Part shown: positions 45,004 to 53,708 of the stretch, piece after piece
How positions within the stretch are numbered: position 1 is the stretch's first letter
Layout of the letters: each line of letters begins with the position of its first letter
DNA from: Alloalcanivorax marinus
GTDB lineage: Bacteria; Pseudomonadota; Gammaproteobacteria; Pseudomonadales; Alcanivoracaceae
NCBI RefSeq assembly: GCF_016785095.1
Contig: NZ_JAEKJB010000015.1
Location: 124,001-188,000, forward strand
DNA length: 64,000 nucleotides
Direction: 5' to 3'
The notes under the pieces: generated by a model
Told to the model about the DNA's origin: nothing
The model's database searches: none
What the model saw: only the letters and a program-made list of their open reading frames with translations
Position numbers and translations under genes: made by a program

Positions 45004-45632
45004 TGCGCGAACCGGGCCTGCTCTCCACTACCGCCACGGCCACCGCCGAACGGGCCATCAACGCCGCCCTGCGCGGCGACCCGGCCAGCGCCGCGCGGCT
45101 CAGCCACCACGCCGGTCGGCTGCTGGCGGTGCGCCTCACTCTGCCCAGCACCGCCCTGTACGCGCTGATCGTGGAAGACGGCGTGGAGCTGTATCTGCGC
45201 AGCGAGGCGGAGCCGGACGTCACCGTCACCGGCAACCCGGTGGATCTGGCCGCCCTGGTCATGGACTGGCGCCGCCAGCCCGGCGTGATCGGCGGCCCGG
45301 TGCGGGTGGAAGGCAACCGCGAGCTGCTGCAGGACCTGCGCGAGCTGGCCGCCGACCTGCGCCTGGACTGGGGCGCCCTGCTGGAGCCGCTGATCGGCGG
45401 CGAACTGGCCCAGCAGGTGGACCTGGGGGCGCGCCGCCTGTTCGGCTGGGCCCGCGACACCCTGAACCGGCTCGGCGACCAGGTCGGCGACTACCTGGGC
45501 AGCGAGGCCGGCCTGCTGGCCCTGCGCCGGGATCTGTACGAGTTCTACCAGGACGTGGACGAACTGCGCGGCGACGTGGACCGTCTGCAAGCCCGCGTGC
45601 AACACCTGAAAAACCGGAGTCCAGGCCGCTGA
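45003..45632 (+). CDS. ubiJ: Ubiquinone biosynthesis accessory factor with SCP2 domain
   Basis: In E. coli UbiJ binds lipid quinone intermediates with its SCP2 domain in the soluble Ubi complex. This 209-residue protein has an SCP2-like domain (about 25-120, with LPSTALYALIVEDG and VTGNPVDLAALVMDW) and a C-terminal helical/coiled-coil tail. It lies between ubiE and ubiB with one-base overlaps at both ends, the standard ubiEJB order. Confidence 0.92.
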   Translation: MREPGLLSTTATATAERAINAALRGDPASAARLSHHAGRLLAVRLTLPSTALYALIVEDGVELYLRSEAEPDVTVTGNPVDLAALVMDWRRQPGVIGGPVRVEGNRELLQDLRELAADLRLDWGALLEPLIGGELAQQVDLGARRLFGWARDTLNRLGDQVGDYLGSEAGLLALRRDLYEFYQDVDELRGDVDRLQARVQHLKNRSPGR

Positions 45633-47248
45633 TGCCCCCCGTCGCCCGTCTGTTCGTGGTGGTCCACGTGGCCTGCCGCTATCGTCTGTTTTCCCTGTTA
45701 CCGCGTCACCCGGCGCGGCCCTTGCTGCTGTTTTTCCAGTACCTGATGCCGGCCAGCTGGCTCGGCACCGGCGGCCTCAGCGAGGGCGACCGTCTGCGCC
45801 TGGCCCTGGAACGGCTGGGCCCGATCTTCATCAAGTTCGGCCAGCTCATGGCCACCCGCCGGGACATGCTGCCCCCGGAGTGGACCGAGGCCCTGGCCCG
45901 GCTGCAGGACGACGTGTCCCCGTTCCAGGGCGCCGACGCCCGCGCCCTGGTGGAGGCCGCCCTGCCCCGCCCCCTGGACCAGGTGTTCGCCGACTTCGAC
46001 GACGTGCCCCTGGCCGCTGCCTCCGTGGCCCAGGTGCACCCGGCCACCCTGCCCGACGGCGGCGAAGTGGTGGTCAAGGTGCTGCGCCCGGGCATCGAGG
46101 AGCGGGTGGAACGGGACCTCAAGGTGATGGATTTCGGCGCCCGGGTTCTGGAGCGCCTGTGGGCGGATGCCCGCTTCTTCCACCCGGTACGGGTGGTGCG
46201 CGACTACCAGCACGTGATCCGCGCCGAGCTGGACCTGGAGCGCGAAGCCCGCAACAGCGAGACCATGCGCCGGCATTTCCTGTTCAGCCCGCTGCTGCAC
46301 ATCCCCGCCGTGCACCTGGAATTGTCTTCGCGCCGGGTGATGGTGTCCGAACGCATCCACGGCATTCCGGTGAATGACATCGAACGCATCCGCGCCGCCG
46401 GCATCGATCCGCGCCAGCTGGCGGAACGGGGCGTGGAGATCTTCTTCACCCAGGTGTTCCGCCACAACTTCTTCCACGCCGACATGCACCCGGGCAACAT
46501 CTTCGTCAATCCGGAGCACCCGGAATCGCCCCAGTACATGGCGGTGGACTGCGCCATCGCCGGGCGCCTGTCCAAGCAGGATCTGAACGTGCTGGGCCGC
46601 ATGGTGCTGGCGGTGATGCGCGAGGACTACCCGGCCCTGGTCGATTTGGTGATCCGCGCCGGCTGGGCACGCGGGCCGGTGGACCGGCACCGCTTCGAGC
46701 AGGCGGTCACCGAGCTGATCGAGCCGGTGCGCGGCGCCTCCCTGGAATCCCTGGAGTTCGCGCCGCTGATCCTGAAGCTGTTCGATCTGGCGCGGGACTA
46801 CCACATCGAGGCGCCGGTACAGTACATCCTGCTGATGAAGACCCTGGTGCACATCGAGGGCCTGGGCCGCAGCATCTACCCGCAGTTGGACATCTGGACC
46901 ACCGGCCGGCCGCTGTTGGAACGCTGGATGATGGAGGAGTACGGCCCCACCGCCACCGCCCGCAAACTGCGCAACCGGCTCCCGGAGTGGACCGCCCAGC
47001 TGCCGGAGATGCCCGACCTGCTGCGCGACGCCCTGGAGAACCTGCGCCACCAGCCCCAGCAGCAGCGCGAGACCGCGCAGCGCTTCGAGGACGGCCTGCG
47101 CCGCCACCGCCATACCCTGCTGGGTGGGCTGGGAGGCCTGACCCTGGCCGGCCTGGCCGCCGGCGATGCCCTGTTCAACGGCGGTCGCGCCGCGCCCTGG
47201 CTTGCCACCGGCGCCGCCGTGCTGCTGCTCTGGGCCTGGCGCCGATAA
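45632..47248 (+). CDS. ubiB: Ubiquinone biosynthesis atypical kinase/ATPase
   Basis: Membrane-anchored UbiB/ADCK ATPase needed for ubiquinone synthesis. The 538-residue chain shows the KxGQ motif KFGQ (68-71), the alanine-rich loop AAASVAQVH (128-136), Lys149 in VVVKVL, HADMHPGN (Asp284, Asn289) and the metal Asp306 in VDCAIAGRL. Two C-terminal hydrophobic helices (about 498-515 and 520-537) anchor it. Confidence 0.95.
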   Translation: MPPVARLFVVVHVACRYRLFSLLPRHPARPLLLFFQYLMPASWLGTGGLSEGDRLRLALERLGPIFIKFGQLMATRRDMLPPEWTEALARLQDDVSPFQGADARALVEAALPRPLDQVFADFDDVPLAAASVAQVHPATLPDGGEVVVKVLRPGIEERVERDLKVMDFGARVLERLWADARFFHPVRVVRDYQHVIRAELDLEREARNSETMRRHFLFSPLLHIPAVHLELSSRRVMVSERIHGIPVNDIERIRAAGIDPRQLAERGVEIFFTQVFRHNFFHADMHPGNIFVNPEHPESPQYMAVDCAIAGRLSKQDLNVLGRMVLAVMREDYPALVDLVIRAGWARGPVDRHRFEQAVTELIEPVRGASLESLEFAPLILKLFDLARDYHIEAPVQYILLMKTLVHIEGLGRSIYPQLDIWTTGRPLLERWMMEEYGPTATARKLRNRLPEWTAQLPEMPDLLRDALENLRHQPQQQRETAQRFEDGLRRHRHTLLGGLGGLTLAGLAAGDALFNGGRAAPWLATGAAVLLLWAWRR

Positions 47249-47331
47249 GCCTTCACATTGCTGGGGTATAGTCAGCGCCAGTGCTAAACTGGCACGATCC
47301 TTGGAACCCGAACCGTCGAGAAAGCGCCCCC

Positions 47332-47670
47332 ATGTCCGACATTCTCAACCAGCTCCACGAGGTCCTGGAGGCCCGCAAGGACGCTGATCCGGCGTCCTCC
47401 TACGTGGCCAGCCTGTACGACAAGGGGCTCAACAAGATTCTCGAGAAGGTCGGCGAGGAAGCGGTGGAGACCCTGCTCGCCGCCCGTGACACCGAAGCCG
47501 GCGGCGACCCGGAGGCCCTGATCGGCGAAACCGCCGATCTGTGGTTCCATTCCATGGTCATGCTGGCTCATCTGGGGCTCGGTCCCGATCAGGTCCTGGC
47601 CAGGCTCGAACAGCGTTTCGGTCTGTCCGGCCACGACGAAAAAGCCGCGCGAAAAGCGCGAGGAGAGTAA
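47332..47670 (+). CDS. hisE: Phosphoribosyl-ATP pyrophosphohydrolase
   Basis: Second step of histidine synthesis, removing pyrophosphate from phosphoribosyl-ATP. The 112-residue all-alpha MazG-like protein has the acidic helices KVGEEAVETLLAARD and ETADLWFHSMVML that bind Mg2+. In P. aeruginosa hisI precedes hisE here; in this window hisI is absent. hisE is followed by tatA after 2 nt. Confidence 0.95.
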   Translation: MSDILNQLHEVLEARKDADPASSYVASLYDKGLNKILEKVGEEAVETLLAARDTEAGGDPEALIGETADLWFHSMVMLAHLGLGPDQVLARLEQRFGLSGHDEKAARKARGE

Positions 47671-47672
47671 TC

Positions 47673-47900
47673 ATGTTTTCCGGTATCAGTATCTGGCAAT
47701 TGATCATCATCCTGGCCATCGTGGTGCTGCTGTTCGGCACCAAGAAACTGCGCAACATCGGCAGCGACCTGGGCGGCGCCGTGAAAGGCTTCAAGGATTC
47801 AGTGAAGGAAGGCGAGCAGGAGCAGGACCAGAAGCGCCTCGCCGACGACGACAAGGACGCCCCCCAACAGGAACAGGAAAAGCACAAGGACCAGGCCTGA
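47673..47900 (+). CDS. tatA: Twin-arginine translocase subunit TatA
   Basis: Pore-forming component of the Tat system that exports folded proteins. The 75-residue chain has a short N-terminal TM helix (about 5-21), the FGTKKL hinge, an amphipathic helix (LRNIGSDLGGAVKGFKDS) and a very charged tail. First gene of tatABC. Confidence 0.96.
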   Translation: MFSGISIWQLIIILAIVVLLFGTKKLRNIGSDLGGAVKGFKDSVKEGEQEQDQKRLADDDKDAPQQEQEKHKDQA

Positions 47901-47933
47901 TGGGGCCCGGCTTGATGCGGAGAGCCCCGGCGC

Positions 47934-48311
47934 ATGTTTGATATCGGCTTTTCCGAGCTGACGCTGATCTTCGTCATCGGCCTGGTGGTGCTGGGTCCGG
48001 AGCGCCTGCCCAAGGCGGCCCGCACGGTGGGCTACTGGATGGGACGGGCGCGCTCCACCTTCAACCACCTGCGCGGTGAACTGGAGCGCGAGGCGCTCAA
48101 CCAGGACATGCGCGAGCGCATGGAAAAGCAAATGCGCGAAATGGGCCTGGACGAGGACAGCATCCGCGAAGCCCGCGACAACCTGCTTTCCGAGCAGGAC
48201 ATCGCCCGCGCCCGGCGCCGCCCGCAGACCCTGGAGCACGACGAACACACCCAGCCCGATACGCCGCCCCACCACGACGCCCCGGAGTCCGAGAAGAAAG
48301 CCGATGAGTGA
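47934..48311 (+). CDS. tatB: Twin-arginine translocase subunit TatB
   Basis: Forms the substrate receptor with TatC. The 125-residue chain has the N-terminal helix MFDIGFSELTLIFVIGLVV, the GPERLP hinge and a long amphipathic helix, followed by a charged tail. It overlaps tatC by 8 nt. Confidence 0.95.
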   Translation: MFDIGFSELTLIFVIGLVVLGPERLPKAARTVGYWMGRARSTFNHLRGELEREALNQDMRERMEKQMREMGLDEDSIREARDNLLSEQDIARARRRPQTLEHDEHTQPDTPPHHDAPESEKKADE

Positions 48312-49077
48312 GGAATACGGGGAGGATACCCCGCAAACCCTGATCTCCCACCTGCTGGAATTACGCAACCGCCTGCTCAAGGCGGTGATCGCCGTGCTGG
48401 TGGTGTTTCTCTGCCTGTTCTACTTTTCCCGCGAGCTTTACACCCTGGTGGCGCGGCCGCTGATGGACGCCATGCCGGTGGGCACCCAGATGATCGCCAC
48501 CGGGGTCGCCGCCCCGTTTCTGGCACCGTTCAAACTGACGCTTTATCTGAGCATCTTCGGGGCAATGCCGTTCATCCTGCACCAGGCCTGGGCGTTCGTG
48601 GCCCCGGGCCTGTACAAGCACGAGAAGCGGCTGGCGGTGCCGTTGCTGGCGAGCAGCGTGCTGCTGTTCTATGCCGGGGCCGCCTTCGCCTACTTCGTGG
48701 TATTCCCGCTGATGTTCAAGTTCTTCACCACCGTGGCACCGGAAGGCGTGGCGGTCACCACGGACATCAGCAGCTACCTGGACTTCGTGCTCGCCCTGTT
48801 CCTGGCCTTCGGGGTGGCATTCGAATTACCCATCGCCATCGTGCTGCTGGTGATCACCGGCATCACCACGGTGGAAAAACTGGCCGCGTCCCGGGCCTAC
48901 GTAGTGGTGGGCTGCTTCGTGATCGGCATGTTGCTGACACCGCCGGACATCGTCAGCCAGACGTTGTTGGCGGTGCCCATGTGGCTGCTGTTCGAGGTCG
49001 GTTTGATCTTCGGTCGCCTGGTGCGTCGCCAGCAGGTGGAGCGCCAGGAACAGGAAGCCGCCGACCAGCGCGACTGA
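48304..49077 (+). CDS. tatC: Twin-arginine translocase subunit TatC
   Basis: Six-helix membrane protein that recognises twin-arginine signal peptides. The 257-residue chain begins with HLLELRNRLLKAV (the conserved N-terminal recognition segment) and has FAYFVVFPLMFKFF and ELPIAIVLLV in TM3-TM4. The C-terminus is charged and cytoplasmic. Confidence 0.96.
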   Translation: MSEEYGEDTPQTLISHLLELRNRLLKAVIAVLVVFLCLFYFSRELYTLVARPLMDAMPVGTQMIATGVAAPFLAPFKLTLYLSIFGAMPFILHQAWAFVAPGLYKHEKRLAVPLLASSVLLFYAGAAFAYFVVFPLMFKFFTTVAPEGVAVTTDISSYLDFVLALFLAFGVAFELPIAIVLLVITGITTVEKLAASRAYVVVGCFVIGMLLTPPDIVSQTLLAVPMWLLFEVGLIFGRLVRRQQVERQEQEAADQRD

Positions 49078-49094
49078 CCGGGGCCCCGCCCGGG

Positions 49095-50060
49095 TCAGAA
49101 CCGGTAGGCGTCCACCGGCGTGACACGCGGCTCGCCGGGTTCCTCGGAGGCGCCGGTGGCGCGCCCTCCCCGACCGGGCAACGTGTCACCGTCCCGCGCC
49201 GGGGTACGCGCCCGCGGCGCCGGTTCGGCGCAGCCGTTCTCCTCCAGGAAATCCAGCATGCGATCGCGTACCGCCGGGTCCCGGGTGCCCTGGGCGTGAC
49301 CGCCTTTCAGCGCCTGAAATGTCTTCGGCTCGGCGGCGGCGGCGAACAGACGCTCGCCCTGGGCGAACGGAATCACCGGATCTTCCGTGCTGTGCATCAC
49401 CAGTAATGGACGCGGCGCCAGATCGGCGATATGCCGCTCCGGGTCCCGCCCGCGCTCCGGCAGGGTCGGCAGCACCATCCAACGTAGCGGCCACAGCAAC
49501 CAGCTGCGTTTCATTACGTCGTTGGCGATGCCCCGGTAGCTGGCGAAGCTGGCTTCCAGCATCACGCAATCCACCTCGCCGTCGTTGTTCTCGCGGGACA
49601 GCACGCCGGTGCCCAGGGCGCCGCCCAGGCTCTGCCCGAACAGCACCAGGGGCTTGTCCGCCAGCCGGCCGGAGGCCTCCAGCCAGTCCAGCCCCAACTG
49701 CACGTCCGCCAGCGCCCCGGGCAAATCCGGGTCGCCCTCCGACAGACCATAGCCGCGATAATCCAGCAGAAAGACGTTGTAGCCACGCTCCGGCAGCCAG
49801 TGCACGTTCATCAGGTGAGTGCTGATGTTTTCCGCGTTGCCGTGCAGGAAATACACCGTACCCCGGCTGTACCCCTGGGCCGGCAACCACCAGCCATGCA
49901 GGCGCAGCCCATCAGGATGAATCAACACCACATCCTCGTAGGCCAGCCCCTGACGGGCCGGATTCTGGACCCAGGGCTTGGCGGGGTAGAAAAACAGGCT
50001 GCTGCAGCCGCTCATCACGGTCAGCAGCAGGACGCTAAGAATTAATCCAAGTGCTTTCAA
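49095..50060 (-). CDS. Lipoprotein alpha/beta hydrolase
   Basis: A 321-residue predicted lipoprotein with lipobox VMSGC (Cys19) and an alpha/beta hydrolase domain of the BEM46/YfhR type. The catalytic triad is visible: Ser144 in FGQSLGG, Asp227 in HSTEDPVIP and His255 in GGHAQG; the oxyanion segment is FLHGNAEN. The last 50 residues are an Arg/Pro/Gly-rich extension beyond the domain. It converges with tatC. The substrate is unknown; an esterase at the envelope is likely. Confidence 0.88.
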   Translation of the reverse strand: MKALGLILSVLLLTVMSGCSSLFFYPAKPWVQNPARQGLAYEDVVLIHPDGLRLHGWWLPAQGYSRGTVYFLHGNAENISTHLMNVHWLPERGYNVFLLDYRGYGLSEGDPDLPGALADVQLGLDWLEASGRLADKPLVLFGQSLGGALGTGVLSRENNDGEVDCVMLEASFASYRGIANDVMKRSWLLWPLRWMVLPTLPERGRDPERHIADLAPRPLLVMHSTEDPVIPFAQGERLFAAAAEPKTFQALKGGHAQGTRDPAVRDRMLDFLEENGCAEPAPRARTPARDGDTLPGRGGRATGASEEPGEPRVTPVDAYRF

Positions 50061-50125
50061 TGATGTCCCCGTTTAAACCGCTGAAACAGAGCATTCAGCC
50101 ACCGGCCATGATCCGGCGGCGGGGC

Positions 50126-51940
50126 TCAGTCGAAGTACCAACGCCACTGCAGCTTGAATTCGGTGTCGCCGTCGCCGCGCCAGCCTTCCCGTTCCACCTC
50201 GGCACGCAAGCCGTGCTGCCGGGCAAGGGCGTACTGAACCGCCAGGGTGGTGCGATGCCGATAGACGTCGTTGATGAAGTAGTGGCCGGCGCCGCCAAGC
50301 TGCCATTGCCAGCGCCCGGCATGATACAGGATTCCCGCCTCGGCGCCGCCCCCGGTGGTGATCAGGGGCGCGAAGTCGCTGTTGTTCTCGGCCCGGGCGC
50401 TGGCCAGCAGATAGGGCTGCAGATTACCAAGCCGCCAGCTGGCGCCGGCGCCGCCCTGAACATAACGCGCCAGCCGTCGCCGGCCGGCCCAGACCCGCTC
50501 CAGACCGCCCTCCACATACCAGCTCAGCGGCTTGGCGAATTCGGTCCGTGGCGCCAGGGAGCGAATGCTGACCACATCGAGAGCCTCCAGGTCCACCGCC
50601 TGGGATTCGGTGCCGCGCAGGGTGATGCCAAGCCCCTGGATCTGCGCGCCGTCCAGGAAACCGGCGCGGTTGTCCAGCAGGTCGTGGTAGGTAAGCCGGT
50701 AGGTCAGCTCGCCGAAATCGTCGGCACCGCGCTGACCGCCGGCGACGGCCAGCATCTGCGAACCGTGGCCCTGCTCCGGCGGCGTTCTGCCCGCCGGCGC
50801 CGGCTCCGGCACCGCCGGCAAACGGTTGACCAGCGACAGCAGCGCGAAGGAACGGCCAGCCACGTCCTCGGTACGCGCCGCCTTGCGGTTCACGAAACGT
50901 ACATAGCGATAGGCGGTGCGCGCCATCAGCGCCCGCCGGGTCTCCGGGTAGGCCTGGAACGCGGCGCTGTCCGCCAGCCCCGGGTCGTCCGCCAGGCGCC
51001 GCGCCAGCACCCGCTCGTCGCGGTCCAGGCGCTCACTGAGCGCCTGCAATTCCTGCTCCTTGGAGGGGCGGTAATGCCGCTCGGTGACCAGCCCCTCCTG
51101 ATCGAGCGAGCGCACCGTGTTCACCGGCAGCTCGGCGAAGCGCAAATCGTCGAGCAGGCCGCTGCCGGGGCGCGCCACTTCCACCAGTTCCAGCAATCGG
51201 AACGAGCAGTTCTCGTCGAAAAAGTAATAATCGAAATTGATGTCCTTGAGTTCCCAAAGGTGATCGATCATCCAATCGATCTCACCCTGGTCGAGATCCA
51301 GGGTGTATTCCCAGATATCGCGGCTCTCCATGTTGGAGTACTGCTGGATCTTCTGAACATAGGGCACCAGGTTGAAACGCCCCGGATAACCGCCAGCCAG
51401 GCCACGATAGATATAGAACAGGGAATTGTCATCCTCGGTGGTGACGGCACCGAAGTTGATCGCCCAGGACAGCCACACCGCGCCGTCATCGCCCTGGTCG
51501 AGGCGCATCAGGGTGTGCCCGAACATGGACGAGGGGCTGTTCAGGTAGGACGCCGGAAACACCAGCACGGCGCGCTTGGCGTGCACGGCGGCGCGCCATT
51601 CCTGGTAGTCCGCGCAGTGCGCGAAGGGCGCCGGGTCGTCCCAGCCCAGCTGCTCGGCGAGAAACCGGTAGCGGGCCGGGAAGCGGCAGCGTTCGGCGGC
51701 GCCGGCCGGCGCCAGGGCGCGACGGGTGGCGCGCAGTTCGGCGAGCGGATCGTCGGCGCCGTCGGCGGCCAGAAAGAAATCGTCGTCGTCCACGTAGCTG
51801 CGCTGGCGATCACGCAGGGTGGCGCCGGGGTTGATGTGCAGCAGCGCCCGCCAGCGCGGTTGTTCGGCGAGCGTTTCAAGGTCGGCGGCCTGGGCCCCCA
51901 GACAATAGAACAGAATTACGCACGACAGTGCGAAGCGCAT
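50126..51940 (-). CDS. DUF4105 envelope protein with beta-rich C-terminus
   Basis: A 604-residue exported protein (signal peptide 1-18, ending GAQA). The N-terminal half is a DUF4105 (Lnb-type N-terminal) domain with FPASYLNSPSSMFGHTLMRL and the FFDENCSFRLLE motif, whose His, Asn and Cys residues suggest a papain-like hydrolase core. The C-terminal 250 residues alternate aromatic and polar residues and end in LQWRWYFD, as outer-membrane barrels do. A DUF3015 gene lies just upstream (80 bp, minus strand). A role in lipoprotein or peptidoglycan processing is possible. Confidence 0.85.
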   Translation of the reverse strand: MRFALSCVILFYCLGAQAADLETLAEQPRWRALLHINPGATLRDRQRSYVDDDDFFLAADGADDPLAELRATRRALAPAGAAERCRFPARYRFLAEQLGWDDPAPFAHCADYQEWRAAVHAKRAVLVFPASYLNSPSSMFGHTLMRLDQGDDGAVWLSWAINFGAVTTEDDNSLFYIYRGLAGGYPGRFNLVPYVQKIQQYSNMESRDIWEYTLDLDQGEIDWMIDHLWELKDINFDYYFFDENCSFRLLELVEVARPGSGLLDDLRFAELPVNTVRSLDQEGLVTERHYRPSKEQELQALSERLDRDERVLARRLADDPGLADSAAFQAYPETRRALMARTAYRYVRFVNRKAARTEDVAGRSFALLSLVNRLPAVPEPAPAGRTPPEQGHGSQMLAVAGGQRGADDFGELTYRLTYHDLLDNRAGFLDGAQIQGLGITLRGTESQAVDLEALDVVSIRSLAPRTEFAKPLSWYVEGGLERVWAGRRRLARYVQGGAGASWRLGNLQPYLLASARAENNSDFAPLITTGGGAEAGILYHAGRWQWQLGGAGHYFINDVYRHRTTLAVQYALARQHGLRAEVEREGWRGDGDTEFKLQWRWYFD

Positions 51941-51969
51941 GGATGATCCCGGGAAAGAATGACGGACAC

Positions 51970-52004
51970 AAAAAGCCCGCCCTCAACGACCTGTTGGGGC
52001 GGGC
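51970..52004 (-). terminator. Terminator of the DUF3015 gene
   Basis: On the minus strand the stem GCCCGCCC/GGGCGGGC, extended by CAAC/GTTG around a 5-nt loop, is followed by TTTTT. It lies between the DUF3015 stop and the DUF4105 start, so the two genes are at least partly separate units. Confidence 0.85.
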
Positions 52005-52020
52005 CCGGGGTAAACCGGCC

Positions 52021-52500
52021 TTATACGTACTTGGCCAGTTTCTGGTCTTGCTGCATCACCGCGGTGATGTTCTGCATGACTTCCGCGGCGCTCACGTCCT
52101 GACGGGGGAAGATGGCGGCGAAGTTGTCGTGCATGACGCTGTTGAAATGCGCGCGGTCGGTGCCTTCCACGCCGATGGAAACGGACAGGGCGGTCAGGGC
52201 TTCACCGTCGCCGGTGGCCATGTCCTGGGCCACTTCCTCGAGCACGCCGTTCATGGACAGCAGGCTTTCACCGGAGTAGGTCAGCGCGCCGCTGGTGTCA
52301 CAGCCGTTGGTGCCACTGGTCATGCCGAAGGTGGCGTTACCGGAGGTACCGTTGACGATGGTCGCCAGCAGGTGCACCGGCATGCCGGATTTGCCTTCGA
52401 AAATCAGGTTGCCCCAGCCGCAACCGGGACCGCCGGGCGCCGTGGCCTGAGCGGAAACGGAAGCACCAAGCAAGGCCGCTGCCAGAAAAACTTTTTTCAT
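52021..52500 (-). CDS. DUF3015 family exported protein
   Basis: A 159-residue protein with a clear signal peptide (MKKVFLAAALLGASVSAQA). The mature part begins GGPGCGWGNLIFEGKSG, the signature of DUF3015, and has a second conserved Cys in TNGCDTSG. GGAGAG before the ATG at 52500 fixes the start. Family function is unknown; members often neighbour DUF4105 genes, as here. Predicted periplasmic. Confidence 0.88.
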   Translation of the reverse strand: MKKVFLAAALLGASVSAQATAPGGPGCGWGNLIFEGKSGMPVHLLATIVNGTSGNATFGMTSGTNGCDTSGALTYSGESLLSMNGVLEEVAQDMATGDGEALTALSVSIGVEGTDRAHFNSVMHDNFAAIFPRQDVSAAEVMQNITAVMQQDQKLAKYV

Positions 52501-52646
52501 GGGATCTCTCCTGTTATCGATGATTGTCCATAGGCTCCCATGCGGATTCCCCCGGGAGCTGGAATTCATCATAAAGGAGGGTCATGGGGTTGCAATATAG
52601 CGTTGGTGCAAAAACCATCCGTTTACAAAAAGCAAGCGGACCTTGA

Positions 52647-53084
52647 TCACATCTCCAACATAAAGGTGACCGGCCCGTCATTGGTCAGGCTCACCTGCAT
52701 ATCCGCGCCGAAGCGGCCAGTGGCCACGGTCAGCCCGGTGGCGCGCAGGGCGGCGGCCAGGGCTTCGTAGAGACGCTCTCCATCCGCCGGGGCGGCGGCG
52801 CCGGAAAAACCCGGCCGTCGCCCCTTGCGGGTATCCGCCGCCAGGGTGAACTGGGACACCAGCAGCACGGCGCCACCCTGCTCGCGCACATCCCGGTTCA
52901 TGCGCCCCTGGTCATCGTTGAATATGCGATAGCCGGCGACCCGTTCCGCCATGCGCGCGACCATGGCGTCGTCGTCATGGCGCTCCACGCCCACCAGCGC
53001 CAGCAGCCCGGCGTCGATGGCGCCAACGGTTTCTCCCGCCACCTCGACCCTGGAGGAGGTCACTCTCTGCAACAGTACTTTCAT
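52647..53084 (-). CDS. dtd: D-aminoacyl-tRNA deacylase
   Basis: Removes D-amino acids (and glycine) wrongly attached to tRNA. The 145-residue chain has both active-site motifs, SQFTL (77-81) and NDGPVT (135-140), the latter with the Gly-Pro motif that rejects L-amino acids. Start MKVLLQRV at 53084. Divergent from the DUF3261 gene, 57 bp away. Confidence 0.95.
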   Translation of the reverse strand: MKVLLQRVTSSRVEVAGETVGAIDAGLLALVGVERHDDDAMVARMAERVAGYRIFNDDQGRMNRDVREQGGAVLLVSQFTLAADTRKGRRPGFSGAAAPADGERLYEALAAALRATGLTVATGRFGADMQVSLTNDGPVTFMLEM

Positions 53085-53141
53085 GGTTTTCCCGATCATC
53101 TTGTGTAGCGGGGGCCGGCACTGTGGTGTAATCAACCAGCC

Positions 53142-53708
53142 ATGAAAAAACTCGCTCCGCTTTTGCTGCTATTGCTGGCCGGCTGCCAGGCCTGGCTGAC
53201 GCCGCCGCCGTCGCCACGCCCGCTGGCGCCGCCGTTCGGTGAATTCCGGGAATTCCAGCGCGAGCTGACGATTCGCCTCGACGACGGACGCCGGGTCAAC
53301 TACCGGGTCCGGCTGAGCCTGACGCCGGAGCGCTCGCGCATCCGCCTCACCGACATGCAAGGCCGGCCGGTGCTGACTTTCGAGCACGGCCCTGGACGTA
53401 CCGAGATCAGCCGCACCCCGGCGCTGCCGGCGACGCTCTCCGCCGACGCCCTGATCGCCGACCTTCAACTGGCGCTGTGGCCGGAGCCGCGCCTGCGCGC
53501 GCCGCTGCGACCACCCTGGCGGCTGGAACGGGACGGCGACACCCTGCGGCTTTACGACGGCCAGATCCTGGAAGCACGGGTGTCGTTCCAGAAGGGAGAG
53601 CCCCGGGTTACGCCGATCCCGGTGTATAACGCCCGCTACGGCTACCTGATGCTGCTGTTGCCCGTGGACGGCTCAACGCCTTCACCGAACGCACCAGGGC
53701 CTGGGTAA
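53142..53708 (+). CDS. DUF3261 lipoprotein
   Basis: A 188-residue predicted outer-membrane lipoprotein: signal peptide with lipobox LLAGC (Cys15), then a LolB-like beta domain with FEFQRELTIRL-type N-terminus, LTDMQGRPVLTFEHG and the ending PVYNARYGYLMLLLP, typical of DUF3261. The last ~15 residues extend past the domain. Its 3' end overlaps the 3' end of pip by 101 bp on the opposite strand. Confidence 0.82.
   Translation: MKKLAPLLLLLLAGCQAWLTPPPSPRPLAPPFGEFREFQRELTIRLDDGRRVNYRVRLSLTPERSRIRLTDMQGRPVLTFEHGPGRTEISRTPALPATLSADALIADLQLALWPEPRLRAPLRPPWRLERDGDTLRLYDGQILEARVSFQKGEPRVTPIPVYNARYGYLMLLLPVDGSTPSPNAPGPG

Noticed and set aside
47249..47331. A remnant hisI gene between ubiB and hisE
   Set aside because: The 83-bp gap shows no HisI-like codons in any frame.
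50051..51946. A 631-codon plus-strand frame opposite the DUF4105 gene
   Set aside because: The minus-strand product has a signal peptide and family motifs; the plus-strand translation has none.
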